64,000 bases of DNA from an uncultured Collinsella sp. (GTDB lineage: Bacteria > Actinomycetota > Coriobacteriia > Coriobacteriales > Coriobacteriaceae). This document shows, piece by piece, positions 26,343-33,652 of this stretch (positions are counted from its first letter, which is position 1; the number at the start of each line of letters is the position of its first letter). The translations under genes and the position numbers were made by a program. The stretch is taken from the NCBI GenBank assembly GCA_900541205.1, contig UQIV01000004.1:43277-107276 (forward strand), read 5' to 3'. Below the pieces are notes generated by a model, which saw only the letters and a program-made list of their open reading frames with translations, had not been told where the DNA came from and searched no databases.

Positions 26343-26556
26343 GGCGCGGGTCTGTTTGGGTTGCCGCTAATTGTGTTCGATATTGTTCAGATTGGTTTAA
26401 AAACCGTTCACGGGCGAATAGTGACCGTTCATAGCTCAAAATTACGTTTTGCGCTGTTCTTTTTTGTTTGAATGTTATTGTTTCTGTCATACACAACGCA
26501 GCGCGTATGCCCGGACGCGATGCTCTCCATTGGTTCATATGTGAAAGGAACGCAAT

Positions 26557-26895
26557 ATGGCAACCAAAGAAGAAATCTCGATGGTTGGATTCGAGATTGT
26601 CGCATACGCAGGTGACGCCCAGACCGATCTGCTTGCAGCGCTCGATGCTGCTCGCGAGGGTGACTTTGAGAAGGCCGAACAGCTGCACAAGGATGCCAGC
26701 GATGCACTTATCGGCGCCCACGACACGCAGACCAAGCTGCTTTCGCAGGAGGCCGGCGGTGGCGAGATGGAGATGACCTTCATCATGGCTCACGCTCAGG
26801 ACACTCTCATGACCACTATGATCCTGGAGAAGCAGGCCCGCTTTACCATCGATGCCTACAAGCGCATCGCTGAGCTCGAGGCCAAGCTCGCCTAA
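26557..26895 (+). CDS. lacF: Lactose-family PTS EIIA
   Basis: A 112-residue EIIA of the lactose/cellobiose class, a cytoplasmic helical trimer that passes phosphate from HPr to EIIB. The phosphorylated His is H79 in FIMAHAQDTLMT, and D82 corresponds to the trimer-centre metal ligand. The N terminus (EEISMVGFEIVAYAGDAQTDLLAAL) is typical. The ATG follows GAAAGGAA. It is the only EIIA of this class in the window, so it is the likely partner of all three LacE proteins. Upstream (26360-26480) are several TGTTC/GTTCA motifs, including two GAACGGT elements on the minus strand. Confidence 0.93.
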   Translation: MATKEEISMVGFEIVAYAGDAQTDLLAALDAAREGDFEKAEQLHKDASDALIGAHDTQTKLLSQEAGGGEMEMTFIMAHAQDTLMTTMILEKQARFTIDAYKRIAELEAKLA

Positions 26896-26922
26896 CGAGC
26901 CCTCACAACCAAGTTCCCTTCC

Positions 26923-26957
26923 AAAAGCCCTGCCGCACCCGCGACAGGGCTTTTTCT
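26923..26957 (+). terminator. Terminator of lacF
   Basis: AAAAGCCCTG and CAGGGCTTTTT flank a CCGCACCCGCGA loop, with a T-rich end. Confidence 0.88.
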
Positions 26958-27179
26958 GTCCTCCTCCAAGTTGCGGTGAAATAGGGACTGAATAGGGGCC
27001 GGCGGGCGCAAAACAATCCCTATTCCACCGCAACTCATCCCGAGATAGTCATTGGGGACGTTCTTAAACGACTGGTCATTGGGGACAGTCTTGGTGCGCT
27101 CCGTTCGTCCTCCCGTTCGATTTTTGCTCGGTGGGTATACTTCCATCCGCAATACAGGCCGGAATGAGGAGGTATCCAA

Positions 27180-28193
27180 ATGCCGGACAACGGATTGATT
27201 CAAAAGAAAGATGCGCACGAGATGGCTCATGGGCGTCCTGTCCAGATAACCGAGCACACGGCGGTAACCGAGCTGCAGCCCAGTCTGTCCGATGTCGTGT
27301 GCGCAAACAAAAAGCTGCAGATTGGCTTTATCGTTGCGCTCGTGGTCCTGGCGCTGCTGTCGGGCTTTGTAGCTCGTCCGCATTTCGCCGATACCAAAAC
27401 TTGGGACTCCACCATCGAGGTCATCGACCAAAAGAAGGGTAACGTACTGGCGCTCACGACCTCGTGCGTGGCGCTGTCTGCGGGCATTACCGCGCTGCCG
27501 GGTGATACGGGAACGCCGGTTGCCGAGCAGCTCGCGCAGCTTTCAGGCAACCTTGGTATCGTGCTTGCCGTGCTCTACCTCGAGAAATACCTGCTAACCA
27601 TTTTGTGGTCGGTTGGCTTGGGCATCTTAATCCCGTTTGCGTTGGTGCTCTTTGCGGTGTCGCTCGGCATTCACGGGCGCTGGAGCACGAGCGCTGTCCT
27701 GCGCCGTGTGGCGACACGCGTGCTGGTAGTTGCCGTGATCGGCATGGCGTTGGTGCCTGCAAGCGTTTGGGTGTCGCAGAAGGTCGATGAAACGTATCGC
27801 GTAAGTATTGAGCAAGCTGAGCAAAAGGCTGCGGACGCTGCGGACGCGGCCGACACCACGGACAAGTCAGCCGAGACCAGCTCAAAATCGAACAAGAAAA
27901 AATCCGAGGCCACGGAGTCCAAAAACGTGCTCGAGCAGTTGACTGATGGGGCCTCGAGCCTTGTTACGTCGGTGACCAGCGGTGCCAAGCAGATGACCGA
28001 CGAGATCGTGCAGCAGGTGACCGACCTCATCGAAGGCGTCATCGTGATGATCGTGACTTCGTGCGTTATCCCGCTGCTGGTGCTCGTGGCGTTCCTGTGG
28101 CTGGGACACGTACTGCTGGGGATCGATATTTCCAGCCCGGCGAACTATTTGACGGGCCGCTTTCTGAGTGCTCCGTCCAAGCACGCCAAATAG
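27180..28193 (+). CDS. Membrane protein of unknown function
   Basis: A 337-residue protein I do not recognise. After a ~45-residue polar N terminus come a hydrophobic segment (about 47-67), a region with TTSCVALSAGITALPGDTGTPVAEQLAQLSG, two further hydrophobic segments (about 120-160) and one near 180-198. A polar, Lys/Ser/Ala-rich stretch (about 205-255) may be a coiled linker. A last hydrophobic segment lies at about 285-310. The start is supported by GAGGAGG. It stands between lacF and lacA, each with its own terminator or promoter region, so context says little. It may be a stress or envelope protein. Confidence 0.75.
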   Translation: MPDNGLIQKKDAHEMAHGRPVQITEHTAVTELQPSLSDVVCANKKLQIGFIVALVVLALLSGFVARPHFADTKTWDSTIEVIDQKKGNVLALTTSCVALSAGITALPGDTGTPVAEQLAQLSGNLGIVLAVLYLEKYLLTILWSVGLGILIPFALVLFAVSLGIHGRWSTSAVLRRVATRVLVVAVIGMALVPASVWVSQKVDETYRVSIEQAEQKAADAADAADTTDKSAETSSKSNKKKSEATESKNVLEQLTDGASSLVTSVTSGAKQMTDEIVQQVTDLIEGVIVMIVTSCVIPLLVLVAFLWLGHVLLGIDISSPANYLTGRFLSAPSKHAK

Positions 28194-28246
28194 GGTGGGC
28201 AGTCCGAGTAGCTAAAACAGCTGTATATACCGGGGAATACCGCCGA

Positions 28247-28284
28247 AGGGCGGCCGAGACACGTTCTTGGCCGCCCTTTTGTTT
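28247..28284 (+). terminator. Terminator after the membrane protein gene
   Basis: AAGGGCGGCC and GGCCGCCCTTTTG form a 10-bp stem followed by T residues. Confidence 0.85.
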
Positions 28285-28338
28285 GTTGAACACATGGTCG
28301 CTACGTCCGCGCCCGGCTCAAACGGTCAGCAATCATCC

Positions 28339-28430
28339 GTGAACGATATTTGTTCAAAAAAGAACAAAGTTAAACAAATAGTTGTTGCAGTTACTGTTCG
28401 AATGTGTTCAAATAAACATGAACAGTGAAG
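28339..28430 (+). promoter_or_regulatory. Candidate operator region of lacAB
   Basis: The 325-base gap before lacA holds GTGAACGATATTTGTTC (28339-28355), an inverted GAAC-N7-GTTC motif that also occurs before pflB. It is followed by TGTTCAAAAAAGAACA-like and TGTTCAAATAAACATGAACA-like repeats up to about 28430. These resemble sites for a DeoR/LacR regulator; the gene at 10052 is a candidate. Confidence 0.5.
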
Positions 28431-28518
28431 AATCGCACATTCAGATGCCCGGACCTGAACGCGATTCAACACTTCCAAACAGAAACTACGCACCTGCGTA
28501 TCTCTCAAGGAGGATGTC

Positions 28519-28947
28519 ATGAGGGTTGTAATCGCTTCCGATGCCGACGGTATGTCGATGAAGGAGTCCATCAAGGAGATGCTCATCGCCGACGGTCACG
28601 AGGTCGTCGACTATTCCGAGACCCCTGCCGCGGACTTTGTCGATTCCGCGACCGCCGTTGCCAAGGACCTGCTGGAGCACAAGGATTCCCAGGGCTTCGC
28701 ATTCGATAAGTACGGCGTCGGCTCCTATATGGCCGCTGTCAAGATCAAGGGCATGGTCGTCGCCAACATTTCCGACGAGCGTTCCGCTTACATGACCCGC
28801 GAGCACAACGGCTCGCGCATGGTCACCATGGGCCCGGGCGTTGTGGGCACCGAGGTCGCCAAGAAGATCGCCCGCGAGTTCCTGCGTGCACAGTACGCCG
28901 GCGGCCGTCACCAGATCCGTGTCGACATGCTCAACAAGATGGCCTAA
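28519..28947 (+). CDS. lacA: Galactose-6-phosphate isomerase subunit LacA
   Basis: A 142-residue RpiB-fold protein. With LacB it converts galactose-6-P to tagatose-6-P. The sequence DERSAYMTREHNGSRM, TMGPGVVGTEVAKKI and the C-terminal GGRHQIRVDMLNKM are near signatures of LacA, and the length equals that of firmicute LacA. The ATG follows AAGGAGG. lacB starts 63 bases downstream, in the same operon. Confidence 0.94.
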   Translation: MRVVIASDADGMSMKESIKEMLIADGHEVVDYSETPAADFVDSATAVAKDLLEHKDSQGFAFDKYGVGSYMAAVKIKGMVVANISDERSAYMTREHNGSRMVTMGPGVVGTEVAKKIAREFLRAQYAGGRHQIRVDMLNKMA

Positions 28948-29010
28948 CGAGAGCCACCGAGAACTCGAACTTCTACCTCAACTTGTGAATTCAGACGAAA
29001 GGACGTTCTG

Positions 29011-29535
29011 ATGAAGAAGACCATCGCAATCGGTTGCGACCATATCGTTACGGACGAGAAGATCTATCTGGCCGACCGCCTGGAGCAGGCTGGTTACAAG
29101 GTGCTCGACTGCGGCACCTACAGCCACACCCGTACGCACTATCCCATCTACGGTAAGGCCGTGGGCGAGGCTGTTGCCAGCGGCAAGGCCGACTTTGGCG
29201 TGGCCCTGTGCGGCACCGGCATCGGCATCACCAACGCCGTCAACAAGGTTCCCGGCGCCCGCTGCGCCCTGGTCCGCGACATGACCTCTGCCCTGTATGC
29301 CCGTCGCGAGCTCAACGCCAACATCGTGGGCTTTGGCGGCAAGATTACCGGCGAGTTCCTGATGGCCGATATCATGCTTGCCTTCCTGGAGGAGCCCTAC
29401 GAGAAGACCCCCGAGCACGATGCCCTGATCGCCAAGATCGATGCCTGCAATAAGGCCGACGCCGAGGCTCAGGCTGACCCGCACTTCTTTGACGAGTTCC
29501 TCGAGAAGTGGGACCGCGGCGAGTACCACGACTAA
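29011..29535 (+). CDS. lacB: Galactose-6-phosphate isomerase subunit LacB
   Basis: A 174-residue RpiB-family subunit, partner of Lac[32 protein letters not shown], the active-site [16 protein letters not shown] loop, [18 protein letters not shown] and the tail [19 protein letters not shown] closely match LacB of lactic acid bacteria. It follows lacA. Five bases after its stop codon begins copy 1 of the structured element described below, and lacX2-lacC2 follow on the same strand. Confidence 0.94.
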   Translation: MKKTIAIGCDHIVTDEKIYLADRLEQAGYKVLDCGTYSHTRTHYPIYGKAVGEAVASGKADFGVALCGTGIGITNAVNKVPGARCALVRDMTSALYARRELNANIVGFGGKITGEFLMADIMLAFLEEPYEKTPEHDALIAKIDACNKADAEAQADPHFFDEFLEKWDRGEYHD

Positions 29536-29539
29536 GGAG

Positions 29540-29678
29540 GTTACGCGGTTTTACCAAACCGCGTAACGGGTCGACGCTGCGAAGCCATCTGGTGGGCAAT
29601 CTGCCGTTCAGCTTCGGCGGCATGACCAGAAGGTCAATGCCGCCTCGCTTCACGGCACCTTGCCTCACCAGCTGGCTT
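29540..29678 (+). ncRNA. Covarying structured element, copy 1 (possible RNA)
   Basis: A 139-nt element starting five bases after the lacB stop. P1 is a perfect hairpin (GTTACGCGGTTT, loop TACC, AAACCGCGTAAC; 29540-29567). P2 pairs 29582-29594 (AAGCCATCTGGTG) with 29666-29678. P2b pairs TGCCGT (29602-29607) with ACGGCA (29652-29657). P3 is GGCGGCATGACC-AGAA-GGTCAATGCCGCC with one bulged base. The other copies (31783, 49405) change both sides of P2, P2b and P3 together. Between the element and lacX2 (29680-29910) I see no gene. Confidence 0.8.
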
Positions 29679-29910
29679 CTCGCTGACGTTGAGGTGACCT
29701 GTGGGGTTACCGCTGTTGTTGCGAAGATTTCCGATACGGCGAGCTGCTCCGATAACACGTTTGCTTGCTTGGCTTGAGTGCTTCGCTCTTGGCTGTACTT
29801 GGCGATTTGCAGCTTTTCAATTGACGGCTCGCGTTTCTGTGAGGGGCGCGGGCCGGTTTTCTATCAGCCCTATTGACTTGGCGGGCTGTCGTAAGAAAGG
29901 GAAGGCTCCT

Positions 29911-30792
29911 ATGGAGTTTGTTCTTGATAACGGTTCTATCCGCGTAGCACTGAGCACGGCGGGCGGGTCGTTCACTTCTATTGCGGCCAACGGCCGTGAG
30001 TACCTGTGGCAGGGTGATCCGGCGGTCTGGTCGGGCCAGGCGCCCATTTGTTTCCCGATCTGCGGCGGCCTTCGTGACGGTCGCGCATTGACCATGGGCG
30101 GCCGCGAGGTAAAGCTCGCCCGCCACGGCTTTGCGCGCAAACAGGAGTGGAAACTCGAGGAACAGAGCGACAACATGGTTGCGCTGAGCTTAAGCTCTGC
30201 CGACCATGCCGAGTTGCTCGAGCAGTACCCGTATCCGTTTAAGATCGTTGCTCGTTACACGGTCGATTCGGAAAAGGTGGCCGTGTCGTACGAGGTGACC
30301 AATGAGGGCACCGAGGACATGCCGTTTTTTGTGGGCGGCCACCCCGGCTTTAAGTGCCCGCTCGACGAGGGCGAGTCCTATGACGATTATGAGCTCCGTT
30401 TTGAGCAGCGTGAGGCCACCGAGCTCTGTACTGCCGTTCCCTCGACGGGCCTGATTGATGTTGAGCATCGCAGCAAGAACCCGATGGTTGGCCATGACCT
30501 GCCGCTTACCCACGAACTCTTCGACTTCGCGGAGACCATCTTTGACGTGCTCGAGAGCCGCGTGGTTACGTTGACCAAGAAAACCGAGGACAAGGGCGTG
30601 CGCCTGACGTTCCCCGATATGCCGTACCTGATTGTATGGAGCAAGCCCGAGGGCGACTTTGTGGCTGTTGAACCGTGGGGTGGTCTGTCCACCTGCTCCG
30701 ACGAGGACGATATTCTGGAGCACAAGCGTGGCTGCCTGGTGGCCAAGCCGGGAGAGACCGTCACCCGCGGCTTTGAGATCGAGATCCTTTAA
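29911..30792 (+). CDS. lacX: LacX-like aldose 1-epimerase family protein, copy 2
   Basis: A 293-residue LacX-branch aldose epimerase, a close paralogue of the protein at 5099. Shared stretches include STAGGSFTSI, REYLWQGDPAVWSGQAPICF, ARHGFARKQEW and VAVEPWGGLSTCSDEDD. Firmicute lac operons end in lacX, and here it lies between lacAB and lacC2, supporting a role on galactose or tagatose phosphates. The ATG follows AAAGGGAAGG. lacC2 starts 53 bases downstream. Confidence 0.87.
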   Translation: MEFVLDNGSIRVALSTAGGSFTSIAANGREYLWQGDPAVWSGQAPICFPICGGLRDGRALTMGGREVKLARHGFARKQEWKLEEQSDNMVALSLSSADHAELLEQYPYPFKIVARYTVDSEKVAVSYEVTNEGTEDMPFFVGGHPGFKCPLDEGESYDDYELRFEQREATELCTAVPSTGLIDVEHRSKNPMVGHDLPLTHELFDFAETIFDVLESRVVTLTKKTEDKGVRLTFPDMPYLIVWSKPEGDFVAVEPWGGLSTCSDEDDILEHKRGCLVAKPGETVTRGFEIEIL

Positions 30793-30845
30793 CGAGTTAT
30801 CGTATGTTTGGGGCGGGTTATGCCGCCCCGGAACAGGAGTTCAAC

Positions 30846-31781
30846 ATGATTCTGACCGTTACCATGAACCCGTCGATTGATACGCGCTATCAGCTCGACA
30901 AGCTGATCATCGACGATGTTAACCGTGTGACGCCCGAAAAGACCGCTGGCGGCAAGGGCCTCAACGTGAGCCGTGTGCTGCTGCAGTTGGGCGACGATGT
31001 GCTCGCGACCGGTCTGCTCGGCGGCCACATGGGTGCCTATATGGCCGAGCTTATGGATGCCGACGGCGTCAAGAACGACTTTGTGCCCATCGCCGGCGAG
31101 ACGCGCATTTGCCTGAATATTCTGCACGAGGGTAATCAGACCGAGCTGCTGGAGAGCGGCCCGCAGATCGCCCCGGCCGAGCTCGAGGCCTTTACGGCCA
31201 AGTTCGCCGAGCTTGCAGCGAAGGCGGACGTTGTGACGCTTTCGGGCTCGCTGCCGCGTGGCGTCGATGCCGGCTACTATGCCGAGCTCGTCAAGATCGC
31301 CGAGGAGGCGGGTGCCAAGGTGCTGCTCGACACCTCGGGTGCATCGCTGGAGGCCGCGCTGGAGTCCGACGCTAAGCCTGAGCTTGTTAAGCCCAACCTG
31401 ACCGAGATTAACGGCCTGCTGGGTACGTCCTTTACGACCGATGATGTCGATGCCCTGCGCGAGGCGCTTGCCGCCGATGACCGTTTTGCTGGTATCCCCT
31501 GGGTTGTCGTTTCGATGGGCGCTGCCGGTTCGGTTGGCTTCCATGAGGGTCGCGCGTTCCGCGCCAAGACGCCCGCGATTGCGGCTGTGAACGCGACGGG
31601 TTCCGGCGACTCGACCATCGCCGGTTTTGCGCATGCCATTGCTGCTGGTGCCGACGACGTCACGGTGCTCAAGACCGCCAATACCTGCGGCAAGCTCAAC
31701 GCCATGGATCCCAAGACCGGCCACCTGGTCATGGACCGCTGGGACGAGATCTACAACAACGTTGAAGTAACGGAGCTGTAG
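30846..31781 (+). CDS. lacC: Tagatose-6-phosphate kinase (PfkB family), copy 2
   Basis: A 311-residue LacC/PfkB kinase with GGKGLN near residue 35 and TGSGDSTIAGF with the catalytic Asp near 255. It makes tagatose-1,6-bisphosphate from the product of LacAB. The ATG at 30846 follows CAGGAG; an upstream in-frame start adds an unlikely leader. It differs from copy 1 at scattered positions only, so the lacX-lacC pair was duplicated as a block, or the copies are kept alike by conversion. Copy 2 of the structured element starts two bases after its stop. Confidence 0.9.
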   Translation: MILTVTMNPSIDTRYQLDKLIIDDVNRVTPEKTAGGKGLNVSRVLLQLGDDVLATGLLGGHMGAYMAELMDADGVKNDFVPIAGETRICLNILHEGNQTELLESGPQIAPAELEAFTAKFAELAAKADVVTLSGSLPRGVDAGYYAELVKIAEEAGAKVLLDTSGASLEAALESDAKPELVKPNLTEINGLLGTSFTTDDVDALREALAADDRFAGIPWVVVSMGAAGSVGFHEGRAFRAKTPAIAAVNATGSGDSTIAGFAHAIAAGADDVTVLKTANTCGKLNAMDPKTGHLVMDRWDEIYNNVEVTEL

Positions 31782-31782
31782 G

Positions 31783-31921
31783 GTTACGCGGTTTTACCAA
31801 ACCGCGTAACGGCTCGACGCTGCGCGGGCCGCATTTGGACAATCTGACGTTCAACTTCAAGGGCGCGACCAGAAGGTCAGCGCCCTTTCGTTTCACGTCA
31901 CCTTGTCTCAAATGCGACCCG
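31783..31921 (+). ncRNA. Covarying structured element, copy 2 (possible RNA)
   Basis: It begins two bases after the lacC2 stop with the same P1 hairpin (31783-31810). P2 is CGGGCCGCATTTG (31825-31837) with TCAAATGCGACCCG (31908-31921). P2b is TGACGT (31845-31850) with ACGTCA (31895-31900). P3 is AAGGGCGCGACC-AGAA-GGTCAGCGCCCTT (31859-31887). Stem sequences differ from copy 1, but pairing and length (139 nt) are kept. Confidence 0.8.
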
Positions 31922-32038
31922 CTCGCTGTCGTTGTCAAAACATCGGCGTCGCCTTGCTTCGGGAATGCGGCAGATAGAGACGTTCCTTTTTTGCCGGCAG
32001 TTTGGGACACTCCTTACGGGGCACCCCCTCCACAGCGC

Positions 32039-33340
32039 CTATGCCAGCTTGTCGATTTGCCCAATCTCCCAGAGCGGAATATTGACGAGCGTGCCTTCGT
32101 CTCTATATGCCGCTAACGATGTTCTCACGCAGCGCTCGAGCTTGAACTTCTCGCAGGCAATCCTCAGGCTCTTTGCTTTGAGATTCTCTGCCGCCTTGAC
32201 CTCGAGCGGAAGCACGGTCCCCGCATGGTCGACGGCAAAGTCAGTCTCTGCATTGCCGGAGGAGGATGACCAATACGCGGGGGTATTGCCTTGGAGCAAA
32301 AGCTCCTGTGCGACGTATTGCTCGGTCAGCGAGCCTTTGAACTCCGTAAAAACAGCGGGCCCGTTCAGAACAATGGCTGGCGTGAGGCCGGAGAGTGCTC
32401 CGAGGATGCCGGTGTCGATGCAGAACAGCTTGAAGCCCGAGAGATCCTCGTAGCTTGTGAGCGGTGCTCTTAGGGCGGAAACACGTGGTACCTTATGAAC
32501 GATTCCATAGTCCATGAGCCACTGGAGGCTTTCCTCAAAATCGCGTGCGCGCGCCCCGGGACGAAGCGCGCCGTAGACGAACTTCTTGTTTTCCTTTGCG
32601 AGCTGGCCGGGAAGGGATTTCCAAACCAGCCTCATGCGCTCGACGATGCGGGCTGGCGCATGCTTGCCAAAATCGGATTCATAAGCTTCGATGATTTGCT
32701 GCTGAAGCCTGTGGGCCTCGATGAAATCGTGGGAGGCGGCGAAAGCGGAGACAACTTCTGGCATGCCACCGACAACGAGGTATTCCTTGAGCAGGCGCTC
32801 GAGCTTTTCGGAAACGTTCGCCAGCAGGTCCATGTCTGCGGCAAGGATGGCATCTGCGAGCGGATCGCCATCGACGGCACGAACGAACTCGACAAACCCC
32901 ATGGGGCGCATGGTAAGCTGGTCGATCTTGCCGACGGGGAACGACTCGTTTTCGCGTCGGAGCGCGAGCCCCATATAGGAGCCGGCTGCCATGATATGGT
33001 ATTCCGGCGCCAGCTCGTTGAAGTATTTGAGCGAGGTGATGCCACGCGGTGCCTCTTGGATTTCGTCGAAGATGATGAGCGTGTCTGTCGGCGTTATGGT
33101 CTGGCCGCGCAGGAGCTCTATCTGGGAGATGATGCGTTTGGGGTCAAGGCTTCCGTCGAACAGCGAACGTGCGCCCGGTTCGAGCATAAAGTCAAAACGG
33201 ATGACGTTTTGATACTGCTGGCCTGCGAATTCGTTGAGAAGCCAGGTTTTTCCCGTCTGGCGGGCCCCCTTAAGCAGGAGGGGCTTGCGGTTTGACCTAG
33301 ATTTCCAAGCGATGAGTTCGTCCATTAGCTGTCGCTGCAT
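32039..33340 (-). CDS. AAA+ ATPase with DUF4143 domain
   Basis: A 433-residue protein with an N-terminal AAA+ ATPase domain (Walker A GARQTGKTWL near residue 25; Walker B LIIFDEIQEA near 90; sensor-like MAAGSYMG near 120) and a C-terminal DUF4143 domain (about 200-390) ending in a nuclease-like E-K motif (AETDFAVDHAGTVLPLEVKA). Proteins of this type are common in gut bacteria and their role is unknown. Three 33-bp direct repeats lie just upstream of the start (33387-33480), and the next gene over is the galT terminator, so it is its own transcription unit. Confidence 0.88.
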   Translation of the reverse strand: MQRQLMDELIAWKSRSNRKPLLLKGARQTGKTWLLNEFAGQQYQNVIRFDFMLEPGARSLFDGSLDPKRIISQIELLRGQTITPTDTLIIFDEIQEAPRGITSLKYFNELAPEYHIMAAGSYMGLALRRENESFPVGKIDQLTMRPMGFVEFVRAVDGDPLADAILAADMDLLANVSEKLERLLKEYLVVGGMPEVVSAFAASHDFIEAHRLQQQIIEAYESDFGKHAPARIVERMRLVWKSLPGQLAKENKKFVYGALRPGARARDFEESLQWLMDYGIVHKVPRVSALRAPLTSYEDLSGFKLFCIDTGILGALSGLTPAIVLNGPAVFTEFKGSLTEQYVAQELLLQGNTPAYWSSSSGNAETDFAVDHAGTVLPLEVKAAENLKAKSLRIACEKFKLERCVRTSLAAYRDEGTLVNIPLWEIGQIDKLA

Positions 33341-33386
33341 ACTGCCCCCTAACGATCATGGTTAGTATAAGACCGTCTTGGTCTTC

Positions 33387-33480
33387 CCATCGAAAAATGT
33401 GGGAGTAAACCACGTTTTTCCATCGAATAATGTGTGAGGCAACCACGCTTTTCCATCGAATAATGTGGGAGTTTAGGTCG
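33387..33480 (-). repeat. Three 33-bp tandem repeats before the ATPase gene
   Basis: CCATCGAA begins at 33387, 33420 and 33453, a strict 33-bp period. The unit reads roughly CCATCGAATAATGTGGGAG, then a spacer ending in CCACG and TTTT. On the minus strand, one frame would encode an 11-residue repeat, SHIIRWKxVVx. No spacer variation, so not CRISPR. The rest of the 313-base gap holds a GGGGAC REP-like piece (33487-33525) and the galT terminator. Confidence 0.85.
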
Positions 33481-33557
33481 GCACCTGGGGACGTTCCTTC
33501 TCTGCTGGCAGTTTGGAACACTCCTTGTTTTGGTGCAAATTAGCTACCCTTGCATCA

Positions 33558-33597
33558 GAAAACGGCGCCCGCCGGCGATGTTGCCGGCGGGCGCCGT
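33558..33597 (-). terminator. Terminator of galK-galT
   Basis: On the minus strand ACGGCGCCCGCCGGC pairs with GCCGGCGGGCGCCGT and runs into TTTTC. Confidence 0.87.
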
Positions 33598-33652
33598 TGT
33601 CGTGTAGGTGGCTATGTCGTGGGGGCTGCCGTTGAGCGTCCGGGTCTGTGCT

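Noticed and set aside
29540..29567. P1 hairpin of the structured element as an ordinary terminator
   Set aside because: The stem is strong, but no T-tract follows, and the conserved, covarying sequence extends another 110 nt.
33387..33480. CRISPR-like array before the ATPase gene
   Set aside because: The three 33-bp units follow each other with no unique spacers, and no cas genes are present.
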